This document shows positions 22,501-34,500 of a stretch of 64,000 nucleotides of DNA, one piece after another. The notes below the pieces were generated by a model. That model saw only the letters and a program-made list of their open reading frames with translations. It was not told the DNA's origin and made no database searches. The stretch comes from Mercenaria mercenaria (Eukaryota; Mollusca; Bivalvia; Venerida; Veneridae). The stretch covers positions 64,311,501-64,375,500 of the forward strand of contig NC_069362.1 of NCBI RefSeq assembly GCF_021730395.1, written 5' to 3'. Made by a program: the position numbers and the translations under genes. Each line of letters opens with the position of its first letter. Positions within the stretch are counted from its first letter, which is position 1.

Positions 22501-25500
22501 TGAGACCCCCGGGGCATGTCCTCTTTTCACCCCAGGGGCACAATTTGGTAGAGGACCACAGGGCAATACAACATACCAAATATCAAAATCCTAGGCCTTG
22601 GCCTTGCAGTATCAGGCAAGAAGACTTTTAAATTTTGTTTCTATATAAGACCTGAGACCCCGCCCCCCATGGGCAGGGACTCTTTTCACCCCAGGGTTAT
22701 AATTTGAATATTATTTGTAGAGGACCACAAGGCAATGCTACATACACAATATCAAAGGCCTAGGTCTTGTTGTTTTAGACAAGAAGATTTTTATAGTTTT
22801 TTCCTATATAAGTATATGTAAAACTTGTGACCCCACGGGGCGGGACCTCTTTTCACCACAGGGGCACAATTTGAACAATCTTCATAGAGGACCATTAGAT
22901 GATGTCACAAGCCAAATATAAAGGCTCTAAGCCTTCCGCTTTTGGATAAGAATATTTTTAAAGTTTTTCCTTTCGGTTGTCATGGCAACCAGAGTTCTGC
23001 ATGGAATTCAATTCTTTAAATAATTTTGAAAGTGGGCCACCCAAGGATCATTCCTGTGAAGTTTGATGTAATTCTGCCAAGTAGTTTTCAAGAAGAAGAT
23101 TTTTTAGAAACTGTTAACGGACGGACGACACACGACGGACGACGGACATTGAGCGGTCACAAAAGCTCACCATGAGCCTTTGGCTCAGGTGAACTAAAAA
23201 CAATGGATTAAAAAAAACTTACGATTCTGTTTATCATTATTCAAACCTTTGACAAATACTGGAGAAAACAATAGCAGAAAATAGGGTTTAACTAAAAATT
23301 TTGTAACAAAATATGGCAGCCATATGATAAGCAAATGCATTATGACACTTTAATGAACAGCTCAAGAGGTTCATGTTATACATATCAAATGATCATGAAT
23401 AACTTTTATTTACCGGAAAATGAAAAGGCACTTAGACCATTTTTGGCATGTTTACGACATACATTTTTTTTTAAGATTAAATTATCTCGTGCGCATGAAA
23501 TCTTATCTCGAGCGCTTGAAATCTTATCTCGTGCGCACGACATCTTATCTCGCACGCACGACAGCTTATCTCGCGCGCACGACATCTTATCTCAAGCGCA
23601 CGACATCTTATCTCGTGGGCATTACATCGTACCTCGTACGCACGATATCGACATCTTATCTCGAGCGCAAGACATCGTACCTCGTGCTTACTACATCTTA
23701 TCTCGTGCGCACGACATCAAGATAAAATGTCACGCGCACGAGATGATTTAATCTTAAAAAAATAAATGCATGTCCTAAACATACCACCGTATATTTTAAA
23801 ACTTGAATTTAGATTTTTTGTTCTGTAACAAAAACTGAAGTGTCACTGTGATTATATAAAAAAAAATCTGCATTTCAGCGTCTGTTTTCTTAAAAATGTT
23901 TGTTAACAAATAAGGGACAATGACACTATTTCATCAGATTCATGATAACAATCTATTAAAAGTCAGTCAAACATCTACATCTACATGTGACTTCAAAACA
24001 GTCATAACTGAAAACAATACGAAGCGCAGGTAAATGTTACTAGGTAAGAAATATAGAGGTATCTTGTGCTATATGTATGCTGAACAAAACAGCTCACCTG
24101 ACATTAGTTCTTTTGCCAGTAGTTTTAAAATCACTGAACATACAATTTTAAAATTTAGTCTACACTTAGAACAATATGTTGTTGATACGTTTTAACAATT
24201 TCATAAATATCAAATACTAGTATGCTATCATATAAATTCGCTCATTTTGCGACTTCAACATATCATTATGACATTTTGCAAGGTATAAATGCTAGAGACA
24301 AAGCTTTTAACTTGTATAAAAATAATAAAACTTCTGAAAATTATGAAAATTTTAGAGAGCTTAGAAATAATACTCAGACACTTATTCACAAAGCTAAGAA
24401 AAACTGTTTCAAAGATAGTATTGAAAGCAACATATCTGACTCCAAATCTCTTTAGAATTGTTTAAAACAGCAGTTCTTCTAGTAACAATTGTTTGAAAAT
24501 TAATGGAGAAGTCAGTTTTGATTTTTTTAAATGCTGCCGAAAAATTTAACAGTTTTTATACTACAGTTGCATCAAAATTAGTTGATAAACTGCCAGGTAG
24601 TTGTTCTAAATATGATAAATCTTTTGTAAATTAAAGTGGAAATATGAGCATTTTTCAAGTAAAAAATCAGCTGAAATAGATGTGTGTGTAAGAAGGGTGG
24701 AAGAAATTATAGCTTTTAACCCAATAAACCAAACTCGTCCTGTTACCAGTACGAAATAATAACTTTCCAAATATGACTTTTCTTATTTTGACTGGGGCAG
24801 TCTTTTTTTGAAAAGTCAAACTGCACGCAGGAGTTGCTTCCCTTCAACTACAGAAATCTCTACCTTTAGGTAAGGGAAATCACTGCGTAGAAGATTGAAG
24901 AAAAGAACTATAATTTCATTTGTCCGATAACCTTATTTCTAAAGCATCAACTTCAATTACTTATGCAGCATTATCGTTAATTTAACACATTTAAATATAC
25001 AGTAACCGAAAATAGCTTTTATAAAACATTCTCCAAAAACACAGTATGTGCAGTAAGATGCGCATAATGCCACTTTAATTTTATTTATCCAAGGGTATTT
25101 TTCCAAATAGCATTTTATTTTCAGTTGTTTCAGAGAACAAAACTGTTCAGTACCTTAAAAAGCTCAGTGCTAATAAGGCCACTGGTTTAGATGGTATCCG
25201 CTGTAGGTTTCCAAGGGACAGTGCTTCAGTTATAGCCTGTCCCTTGACTCATATTGTCAATCTATTATTCAGTGTTCTGGTCCCGATGATCTTAAGAATG
25301 CTCGGGTTATCCCTCTGTACAAGAAGAATGATAAAAAGTCGGTAATCTTGTATCGGCCAGTGTCTATTCTGTGTATAATTTCCAAGATTTTTGAAAGGGT
25401 CATATATGGAAGTTTATTTGAATGAGAAGAAGATTTTATACAGTTTTCAGCCTGGTTTTAGACGCGGATTTCCTACGGATACTTGTCTTATCCATTTATC

Positions 25501-28500
25501 AGATTTTGTTAAATTTAAATGTCTTTAAAGTGATTCACGATGGCAAAGCGAAAAATTACGAAAATTCTTGATTTCACGCTTCGTCATCATGATCTCGCGC
25601 TTCGCCATCATGATTTAGCGCTTTGCGCTTAGCGTATCGCCTGCTCATGATGGAGAATCGTGAAAGGCAAAGCGCGGGTTGATAATGGCGAAATGCGGAA
25701 GTACGAAAATTTCAGGCTTTAGGCCGATCACTACCAAATAGAATGTAAGCCTCCGCAGGTCTAGTCACAAGTAGTCCAAATATAAATAGTACTTATCTTT
25801 TTTCCTTTCCTTGTGCATTTTCTCGGCAGCAACGTGCTTACTTTTACCCTACCGCGTTTCAGTATGTATCACTTGGCATTCTAATGAAATCGGCATGTTC
25901 CTATCGCATGCTAGATAAAAATGGCGGCGTAAGAATTTAATGTCACGAAAAGAGAAATTGAAAGAAGCGAAAAGTAGTAAATTCAGCGGGTTGTATTTAA
26001 CGAACTGTAGTTTTCTTATATAAAAGTTAACACCCCCTTTTCTTTTTGTTTTTCTAAAGTAGCGATCTAGTTCTTTATTGGAATATAAGTGTCTGAAAAT
26101 CTGATATGCTAGAAAATGTCGAAACACCGTTATGAAGTGAGTGGATTTTATATGAAATAAAGAACAGCTGGATTTAGTGGTGTTCAGCCTATAAGGGGCA
26201 ATACATGTTATTTTCTGAAACCCCTCGAAAATGAATGGAAATGCCATTAATCTATTCTTTATGATGTAAAACGGTAACAAATGGCTGAAAACGCTTAAAT
26301 TTCTTGTGTTTTTGGAATTTAGATCGAATTTTCGACCAGGTGGCACTATTTTGGTTCGTTTTAGGACCTAGTAAATGTCTTTTCTCGCATTTTAGCACTT
26401 CAGTTGTCTAAATAATATCGAAATTAGCATGTTTCTGAATGAAAATGACAAACATCGTAACGATTAAATGGATGTTAAATGTAAATTCCACGAATAAGGT
26501 AAAATTAATTGAAATATTGCTTGCACAGGGCTAAATTTTGCATATTTTTGGGGATGGGGGTGACCTGTAATGAATTGTCATTTCTCTATATTTTCTCAAT
26601 ATTTTGCACCAAAACAAAGCAGAATCATTGTGAAATAGGCGTACCTTGAGAATGAATGCAAATTCATGGAAAAATCAAACAAAATATTTCTCTTATACAT
26701 TAGCATTGGATAGACATTATACCAACAATATTGAATCATAAAAATATGTATTAAAAACATCTAAAACCAAGTATTACACTGAAATCATCATTTGATAATT
26801 TTTAGAATGTTGTTTAAGGTCTTCTGAAATATAATACATATAATTTAGTTACCTGTTAGGCCGTTGAAAAGACTGTAATCACCAGTTATTAAAGAAAGGA
26901 CATATTTATCTCACTGTGAATTGGTTGTCAAATACCGTAATACCCGTATCGTATGACTTGTATCGGTGAGACCTGGGCAATATGCATAGGATTTAATTAA
27001 GTGTAATTAGTTGATTTCTATAATATTTTAGAACATGGAATAATTGATAATTTCATACATTTAAGTACAATTATAAGATATATCTGTGATATCTGAAAAT
27101 AACGTAATAATTATTATGCGTGACAAATTACGTCTGCAGTGTTATAAAAATGTCCTATTCAAAAGCTTTTAGGCTTGAAAATGTCTGCCGATTTGTCAAC
27201 CACTATTTTGTCAATTTTTGACATTGTATTATAATTTTATTATAGAAATTTGCCCCTTTAAACCGTTAGCATAGACGGCGTATCATTGTAATATATCACA
27301 TAGTCAGGATTATTACAAAATAAGCAATCAAACAGTAGGAAAATGAAATAAAAAGACAAAACTGTACCTTAATTGTTATAAAACTACAAATACATTTGGT
27401 GAATTTCAATGCATGTTAAATCAACTAATTATATAAATCTGTTTGCTATACAATTAATGTCTAGATAAGGGACATGTTCGCTATATGTTTATAACAAGCT
27501 CAGGCTATAACGAACACATTTTGCTTGTCCCGATGAGTTCGTTATAACCAGAGTTTACTGTACTTCAAACAAAATATAAAGTAAGCAATGATTGCGTATG
27601 AAGCAATCTCTGTTGCATGTTGCAACCAGATGAATTAGCAAGTTTAATTGTGTATGTATGGAACAGAATTAGGGCAAAAACTGCATTGTGTTTTCGTATA
27701 TCCAATCTTGAGATTTACATGTATGCATTTGTGATTCTCATGTTCATATGCTACCTTTTGACATCCCATTTTGCTTTGTTACATGACCATTTGTGCATCC
27801 TATATTTGCGTGTTTCTTTCTGACATTCATACATGCTTAATTCTGAGAAATGATCTGTGTTTGTTTCATTTTTCTAAAATATTCGTGTTGCTTTCGGACA
27901 TGCTATAATCTGACAAACTACATCCATCATTCATTTTATTTACTAGTGGTTACTTGCATTGTGTCTTCTTTGGAGCGTCAATGGTGTATGCTTATTGATG
28001 AAAAGAACATAAGTGGTTCCTTAAAGGTTTAAATGCAAGTAGTTTTGATGCTTACATATAAATTTAGCTGTGGGTTATGCTGCATTGTTTACATTCTCAA
28101 ATTCTTGTTCAAGTGGAGATAACCCCCGTGTACTAAAATATGGAAACACACGAACTATATCGAGAGTGTCAAAACTACACGTCCGGTAACCGGACAAACA
28201 ACTAAATTATATTCATAAACAAGCATTGTTTTCAAAACACTACCTTTACTATCGTGTAGTTGGCAGATATTTATAGCGCGCTTTAAATAGACTACACAAT
28301 AAAATTATGTCAACTGAATTAATTTTCTCCCCACATACGCAGACGAGCGTATATTTGATAGCCTTAAATTAAGATGTAATGTAGCGCTATATCTGTATCA
28401 GTAGTATTTTTTTTACTTTATTACTCACCCGCAGCGCCGAAAGTTCAACACTCTTATATTACATAATTAACAATTAAAGTAGCTGCCTGTCAAAAAAGTT

Positions 28501-31500
28501 GCTTTTAAATGCTGCTTTTAACAAGAGCTGTCCGTAAAACAGCCAATGCTTGACTATTCAAATTGTTGTCCCAGAAGAAGGAATATTACGCTAGATGTTA
28601 AAATATCTATAGAGTTTCAATCCAGTATTTGCCTTTAAGGTTTGGAGGTAGTAACTTGTATGCAAAACTTTAACCAGGATTTTCTAAGTCTAAAAATGGG
28701 AATAATTTGGCCAAAATACATGTCAGAGTTATGGGACTTGATGCTATCACCTAGTTTTATAACCCCAAAGACACATGTGAAGTTTCAATTCAATATCTGC
28801 ATTAGTTTTGGAGATAGTAATTTGCCAGCCAGACTTTAACCAGGATTTCCTAGGTACAAAAGGGGCATAATCTGGCCAAAATGCATGTCAGAGTTATGGG
28901 ACTTGATGCTGTCACCTAGTTTTATAACCGAAAAGACACATGCGAAGTTTCAATTCAATATCTGCATTAGTTTTGGAGATAGTAACTTGCATGTAAGACT
29001 TTAACCAGGATTTTCTAAGTCCAAAAGGGGGTTTAATTTGGCCAAAATACATGTCAGAGTTATAGGACTTGACATAGTGAGGCTGGTAATTGACCTAGAT
29101 AAAGGAAAAATAAGTTTCAAAGACATATGCCTTTAAATGATAGCCTTATGTACTTGCATGCAAAACTTTAACCAACGTGTGACCCCGACGCCGACGCCAG
29201 GGTGAGTAGAATAGCTAGACTTCTTTGAATAGCCGAGTTAAAACGAATGGTATCTCAATTGACTTAATGCAATAAATAAGATGTATACATGTTTGATGAT
29301 ACACAGGCATTTTCGAACTTGATTACCGGACGCCTAGACAAACCAAACAGGTTAGGTCCGGTCACCGAACACAGCCAAATGCGCAGTGCCGCATTTTTCC
29401 GTGACTTAGCGGAAGCTTCCGAGAACGAATATAAAAGCGCCCTCTGGTATCATAATGAGAACTGTACATTATGGTAACCTCAGTTACTTAGTGCTATGCT
29501 GCATTCTGCATTGTGACAAGTGGGACTGTGTTTGTTTTAAACTTTGTTAGCTATTCATGCGTACGAGTAAGCACATTCAACCTGTCCAGGAGCCACTTCT
29601 GTCCATATCATCAGCACATAGACAACATAAACACATGGGGAAGTTGTGTCTAGGTTAACCACAAGCTAACACACCGAGTGATGCATGTCACATTGCAGCA
29701 TGACCGAAAGCAAGATAATGTCATAGACTAATGAAGAAGTAACCATGATATTAAAATGAAACTATTAAGCATGTATGAATGACAGAAAGGAACACGTAAA
29801 CATAAGATGCACAAATGGTCATGTAACAATGAAAAACGGGATGTTCGAAGGAAGCATGTGAACAGAGGAATAACGAATGCATATATATAAATTGCAAGAT
29901 TGGATATACGAAAGCACAATGCAGTTTTTGACCTAATTCTGTTCCATATGTATGCATGCAGATTTTCACTACGCAGCTGCGTAAAGGCAACTACGCGCCT
30001 GAATGATCTCTTTCTTTAGATTAATTGATCTTTAACCAAACAATATCTGCCTCGTACTTAGACCAACCGTTTTGTGAGATTTTTTTGAAATTACGCAGTG
30101 GGGTGGAGGGGTGTGTGTGTGTGTGTGGGGGGGGGGGGGGTTAAAGAGTTAAGGAAGTAAAACTGAAAAGCACGTTTTAACGTCAAAGCAAAGAAAATGG
30201 TGACGTCACCGACGAACATCACACCAGTCCAATAACAGTACAGCACAACAGTCCTATAAATTCTTCAAATGGTGCACCGTACAATACTTATTACGTTATA
30301 TCTTAAAATATAAACTACAATGCATTACACGTAATTTAAAACAAACATACAAAAGCAAAATCGTATCAGCAATGGATTATCAGTGCCGGTTATTACTAGA
30401 TTCTAATACGGAATGCTTTAGTGTTTGAAAACCAAATAACCCGAGCTAGAGATATAAGTGCCTTACAATTTTCCAAAAAGATATAGCTTATACTACTTGG
30501 AAACCATTAGTTTGAAATTAAGTGTCTCGTCCTACGCAGGATGGAAGTTTATTTTGGGATAGGGTTACACAACGGCTAAAAATGTTACAAAACGCTACCA
30601 CTACTTCAGTGCTACAAACCCTGTCTAAAAAGCGGTGAGTTTTATTCTTCGATGGTACTGAGAGACTGGCTCATTACCAAATTTTATATCAAATTGGTTG
30701 TTGCTTTTTTCAGGTGTTTACACGGCAAACTTTGACGTCTTTGTTAATAATAACCGGCTATTTCGTCAAGTTCGGATGTAAGTGGAACTGACTACATGTG
30801 TTTACAACGTTGCACCGAATCTTACCGCTATTCCTCCATCTGTGGTTGAACTTGTACCAACTGTAGACGCATTAGTTGTTAACGTCATAGATGGCGTAAC
30901 TGATGGTGCAGCTGACTGGTTCCCTACATTAAGAGACAAGGATGACGTCGACAAGTCAGCGGCCTGGCCCTGGGGTGTTGGTTGAATGGCAGAGACCGAG
31001 TCCCCGGAAACTAGACTGTCATACAGGCTAAGCTGAAGAAGCCAGATGGAAGGCAATGTGGCGAGCAAATACGTCAAGAAACATGGACACCACCTGGTAG
31101 AGAAAATAAATACAAGGGTGACTGGCAAATTATGACGAATGTAGAATCTGATGTTGATGAGTGAAGGATATTCACATGTAGAACATAAAAGGTCGTGTTC
31201 CTTTTGTCATGTCTCTTAAAAGGTTAAATAGTTTTAACCAAACATTATCCATCTTACCCACTCAACGTCACGTATAGCGTCGTGACGTCACATTTTTTAT
31301 CGTGAAATGTTAGATCTAATATTTTACATATGTTCTGCAGTATTAGATACCAAACCCGAACTCGGTTTCTATCTGCCTGTCTGTCAGTCTGTCTTTGTGC
31401 GTACATGCGAGCGAGACTGTAATATGTATAAGCACATCAAGTTCGATCTTATGATAAAAATGTATCCGATAATTTCTATGTTGTTGTTGGTTTTATATTT

Positions 31501-33036
31501 GCATATTAAACGATTGAAATTATCTATTGTATGTCTTAAATTTTGTTATTTCAAACGCTAACTGGAGAAAAAATACCCGCAAGGAAGAAAGCACCCGCAC
31601 GCGGTCGAAATCGCAGATAATTTATTTAGACAAAAATATTCGGATTTAGAATGTTTACAAAAAAAGAAAAAAAAAATTCTAGATAGAATATTTAAACAAG
31701 TACATTTTTCTTTTTCTTATTTCTGGTAGCCCATGTAGTTAAGTAGGAGTTCCTATACAATTAACAATCTTGCAAAAAGTAAACTGTAACAACCGTATAC
31801 TGCATTTTCATTACTTTTCCCTCTTGATATCTCTGTTTTTCTTTGCATTTGCCTTTCCATTAGTTACATGTAAACCGGCTTTTTAAATGTTCTCACCTGC
31901 TGAAACATAGTCCGAATTGAATTTCATATTTAACCCAAAAGATTACAACTTACTAAATAGCTGTTCTAACATTGGGATCATGACTGATGCAAGAAAAATA
32001 TTTTCAGTCAAACACACAAAGTGCAAAATTAGGTAAAAAAGAGACCCAAAATTGTAGTGGTGGTGTATGATCTAAGTATCCATGACAAATTCTGTCCTGT
32101 TATTATTTCATTATGAAAATGCTACCTACATGTCAAGCATAGATATGTCGTGTGATTTCAGTAAAAATTGCAAAGAAAATAAGGAAAATAGCTCTACATA
32201 GCCAAAACAAACAACAACAACAACAAAAACAACGAACAAACAAACAAAACTTAAGACTATTTGAATTCGTCATTATGCTATCATTTTTGTTCACACCATT
32301 TTCCTAATTAGCTTCTTTCATCAGTAAGTACCAGATCGACAACTGCGCTAAACTTTGCGCTGTAAGAACTCAGGAAATATCAACGGTGATTAAATTAGTT
32401 CTTTTTTCTGGTATTCGTGCATTTCTAACGCAAAAGTTTTATATAAATTTGAGCTTTATTCAATTTCTGAGGATTTAGCGAGGGTTGAACACCAGAAAAT
32501 TAATTAACACCTAAAATGAAATCGTATACAATACAGAGGTAATTTTACTATGATATTTGATAACATCTTCTTTTCTCTATGTCTTAAATATCTATTTGAT
32601 GTACATGTATCACAATCTAATGAAAGTATCTAAAGAAAGGTAATAGAGAGTATTGAGCAGTTTCTTTCAGTGTGAAAAACTGATTCAGTATCAAACTAAA
32701 CTGTATATACATCAAAGATAAATTTTCCAGAACCAATCATTTTATAAAAATAAGAATAAAAGGGAAATATGATTACCATTTCCATTCATTTCCATAGTTA
32801 TTCCGGATAACGAGAACAGTTTCAACAAGTATCAGTATATTAAGGGCTGCCAGGCCCCAGAAATTCGAGCTGTCACGTGATATAGTCACTCTCCAAACCG
32901 CGAGAATGTTATGAAGCACGAGAAGTAACCGAACGCTCAATGCCGCGATAATTTTAGTCATTTTAAATCCATTTTTCTCTCTTGGGTTAGCATTATTTTC
33001 GATTTTATTGGAATCCATGTTCTTTTTAATATCCAT
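19557..33036 (-). CDS. TMEM26-like multi-pass membrane protein, gene A
   Basis: Three coding exons on the minus strand: 32777-33036, 30826-31093 and 19557-20204, giving about 391 residues (human TMEM26 is 368). Exon 1 ends AATG|GTAATC, exon 2 starts after CTACCAG and ends GCG|GTAAGA, exon 3 starts after ATTGCAG; the W codon is split at intron 1 and intron 2 is phase 0. Family motifs: LHNILAVWRVT (TM1, about 35-55), YLLATLPSIWLLQL (TM3), RWMLPRAEVSRAALSDLLLE, ASDIMEL and LQDGPFLGLRLYIM in exon 3; seven or eight membrane segments in all. The exon 2 loop is Ser/Thr-rich with NQS and NAS sequons. The start is the ATG at 33034-33036: the same frame is closed by a stop at 33076-33078 and no earlier ATG exists, though a further 5' exon cannot be excluded. 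Molecular function of the family is unknown. Intron 2 spans 10.6 kb and is full of transposons. Confidence 0.9.
20205..20825. other. 3' part of gene A intron 2
   Basis: No gene on the opposite strand is supportable. At about 20779-20850 a 36 bp unit containing GTGCTTTTATATAATTACGC occurs twice in tandem with two differences. Confidence 0.5.
21257..21681 (-). mobile_element. Tandem-core element with terminal hairpin (two units)
   Basis: On the plus strand it opens with the hairpin TATGCTCCC/GGGAGGCATA (21257-21278) and closes with ACAGCTCTTGTTTT (21667-21680). A subterminal inverted repeat is visible: ATGCTCCCGAAGG near the left and the complement ATGCCCCCGATGG near 21637-21650. Two tandem copies of a block with GTCCGGTCCATATCTTTGTCAT-type and GACGACGTGTCGCGCGCAAG phrases lie between (about 21330 and 21490). 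No coding capacity. It lies in intron 2 of gene A. Confidence 0.7.
21846..23197 (+). mobile_element. Pearl/Helentron-like element with five ~160 bp units
   Basis: The left end reads AACAAGAGGGTCATGATGAG then TTCACCTGAG; the right end has the hairpin GAGCC TTT GGCTC followed by AGGTGAACTAA. TTCACCTGAG near the left (21875) is the inverted complement of CTCAGGTGAA near the right, i.e. subterminal inverted repeats. Inside, five units marked by CCTCTTTTCACC-like phrases start at about 22182, 22339, 22505, 22662 and 22833. Hairpin close to a CTAA end, subterminal repeats and a tandem core fit non-autonomous Helentron-type (pearl) elements known in bivalves; this is inference from structure. It lies in intron 2 of gene A. 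Confidence 0.65.
23445..23795. mobile_element. Foldback MITE carrying a 21 bp minisatellite core
   Basis: Ends pair over about 50 bp: CATGTTTACGACATACATTT then TTAAGATTAAATTATCTCG at 23447-23490 matches the complement of 23738-23790. Between them lie about 11 units of a 21 bp word (CTTATCTCGTGCGCACGACA), each with a palindromic CGTGCGCACG centre. Because 21 is a multiple of 3, two long overlapping frames stay open (ILSRAHD repeats); they end in the terminal repeat and are not believed to be genes. It lies in intron 2 of gene A. Confidence 0.75.
24222..25530 (+). pseudogene. Decayed LINE fragment, split by an insertion
   Basis: A first part (24222-24610) reads ARDKAFNLYKNNKTSENYEN and RNNTQTLIHKAKKN, the linker between endonuclease and reverse transcriptase in Jockey-like LINEs. 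A second part (about 25125-25530) reads YLKKLSANKATGLDGI, RFPRDSASVIA, then in other frames RPVSI, FQPGFRRG and TDTCLIHLSDF, the first blocks of reverse transcriptase. About 510 bp of unrelated AT-rich sequence (24615-25125) separates them. Later RT blocks and the 3' end are missing. Several stops and frameshifts. It lies in intron 2 of gene A in antisense orientation. Confidence 0.8.
25530..25740. repeat. Word-repeat foldback (CGCTTCGCCATCATGA words)
   Basis: Short words such as CTTCGCCATCATGAT, GGCAAAGCG and CGCTTTGC recur in both orientations, so large parts can fold back. The structure resembles the interiors at 4202-4583 and 43620-43925 in style but not in sequence. It sits directly after the LINE fragment. 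Confidence 0.5.
26090..26195 (+). repeat. Single copy of the 7.8 kb dispersed repeat
   Basis: It shares AATCTGATATGCTAGAAAAT, GTGGATTTTATATGAAATAA and TAGTGGTGTTCAGCCTATA with 7744-7915. Here one unit only, in the same orientation. Confidence 0.7.
26200..27605. other. AT-rich part of gene A intron 2
   Basis: No supportable feature. The 165-residue minus ORF at 25849-26346 overlaps the repeat at 26090-26195 and shows no domain. Around 27470-27560 short words GTTCGCTATA and TATAACGAAC suggest the end of a small foldback, not defined further. Confidence 0.35.
27640..29960. repeat. Long inverted duplication, arms about 340 bp
   Basis: 27640-27990 (plus) is collinear with the complement of 29620-29960. 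Both arms carry GGAACAGAATTAGG, AAAAACTGCATTGTG, TACATGACCATTTGTGCATC and TTCATACATGCTTAAT. Identity is about 80% by eye and falls toward the loop side. The space between arms (about 1.6 kb) holds a separate tandem-core element. The ORFs in the two arms are mirror by-products. It lies in gene A intron 2. Confidence 0.75.
28519..29245 (+). mobile_element. Tandem-core element with three ~166 bp units
   Basis: The left end reads AACAAGAGCTGTCCGT with a short hairpin partner AACAGCC. Units marked by TAACCAGGATTTnCTA start at about 28671, 28837 and 29002 (spacing 166 and 165 bp). The right end has GACGCCGACGCC and then GAATAGCC; CTATTCAAA near the left (28554) is inverted near the right (TTTGAATAG, 29224-29232). 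Same architecture as 21846-23197. No coding capacity. Confidence 0.65.
30108..30142. repeat. (GT)n followed by poly-G
   Basis: A short GT run passes into about 13 G. It lies in gene A intron 2. Confidence 0.9.
31094..32776. other. Gene A intron 1
   Basis: A 1683 bp intron bounded by GTAATC and CTACCAG on the minus strand. AT-rich, with no repeat or gene I can name. The 84-residue plus ORF at 31307-31561 has no recognisable domain. Confidence 0.6.
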
Positions 33037-34127
33037 TTTGAAAATATTTGCGAAGGCGTTTACAAACAAAAAAGAATTAAGGATCTCAAAATTGAATTTT
33101 TCCCTATATAAAGCTTAATAGTTTCGTAAAATATCAGAACATTAATCTGTATATTTAAGCCAGTAAGAAATGCAAAATTTTGTTTGCTAACGTTGTTCCG
33201 TAATATTTATACTAAGACACCTCTACTCAATTCAATAACTTTGCAAACAGAAGTCTCGGCGGTGTCTAGTGCTTCATATACGCCTTTCGTTATCAAATTT
33301 CTTATTTCACGTAATTCAGAGTTTAACATATTATGTAAAATACAATTTAAAAAATAATCAACAAAGAACACGCAATTATTCATTTAAAAGACGTTAATTA
33401 TGTGTTTCAAATTTTTGTCGGTCCTCAAATATATCTTTAATTCAATCTATTTCGTCAGTGCCGGATGTTGTTTACATAGGCTCATGCCTATTCAAATATA
33501 CTCGCCACGGAAGTACTCATCCCTCAAGCTTCTACATAACAAAATAAAAACTCTTTTGTATAATATAAAGGACTAAACTTGGATTTCATCTTTACTATTA
33601 AGGAGCATTATTAATTTTGACAACTCTTCTTACACCCTGACTATATCAGCGGCATACCGTATATAGAATGTCCTTTTTAGAATGATAACAGTTTTTTTTA
33701 TAATATGATATTGTTATAACAGGCTCTCATGTTACATACTGACATAATGAACCTTTAAATGCGTTACCTGGTTTCTTAATATACAAGTATGGACAGTAGC
33801 AATGAATCAAACACTGCGGTATACACTCACTATCATTATGTATGTAATTGATGTCAAAATATTAGTTAACGCACATTTGAGAATTTAGGCATACCCTTCA
33901 TTGTGACATTTCGAAATTTCAACAGAATCGATTCACTGCAGTGTTCGGTTAGGGCCGCCGCGCGCACCCATTAAACACGAAGAGCGAATAAACGATGGCG
34001 GGAATGTGAAACAGATGTGGTAAGGCAGTATGACAGTTCGATGATTACTGTGGTTTATCGCATTTTCGCCATTGCGACAGATGTAATTTGGTGTGTTTGG
34101 TTATTTCTGTAGAAACAAAATGCTAAC
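33037..34127. other. Upstream region of gene A
   Basis: Presumed promoter and 5' UTR region of gene A. No TATA box or initiator can be chosen with confidence in this AT-rich DNA. A GC-richer patch (GGGCCGCCGCGCGCACCC, 33951-33968) stands out. Confidence 0.35.
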
Positions 34128-34500
34128 ATGCGTCCTGATTCCTGATCCCTTTAATATGCGTCCCGAGGCCTCTACACGTGTCCTAAAGCCTCTAATATGC
34201 GTCTCGATGCCTCCACACGCGTCCTGAGGCCTCTTAAGTGCGTTCCGAAGCCTCTACACGCGCACTGAGGCCTCAAAAATGCGTCCCGAATCCTCTAATA
34301 CGCGTCTTGAGTCCTCTTATATGCGCCTTGAAACTCTACACGCGTCCTGAGGCCTCTAATATTCGTCTCGAGGCCTCTACACTCTATGAGGCCTCTAATA
34401 TGCGTCCCGAGGCCTCTAACAGGCGTCCCGAGGTCTCAAAAATGCGTCCTGAGGCTTCTACACGCGTCACAAGGCCACTAAAATGCGTCTTGGGACCTTA
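34128..34500. repeat. 21 bp minisatellite (GAGGCCTCTAATATGCGTCC)
   Basis: About 16-17 diverged units of a 21 bp word, with the AATATG/ACACG alternation giving two unit types. The plus frame reads RPEASN/RPEAST repeats simply because 21 is a multiple of 3. No start context or splice signal supports a protein. Confidence 0.8.

Noticed and set aside
23480-23740. CRISPR-like array (regular 21 bp units)
   Set aside because: Units are contiguous without unique spacers and the genome is animal.
23335-23751. 138-residue ORF (ILSRAHD repeats) as a coding gene
   Set aside because: It lies inside a foldback element with a 21 bp minisatellite core and overlaps a second frame of equal regularity.
25849-26346. 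165-residue minus ORF in gene A intron 2
   Set aside because: No recognisable domain; it overlaps a dispersed repeat (26090-26195).
27617-29990. Similar ORFs at 27617 (plus) and 29728/29751 (minus) as a duplicated gene family
   Set aside because: They are mirror readings of a non-coding inverted duplication; stops and frames are not conserved and no domain is seen.
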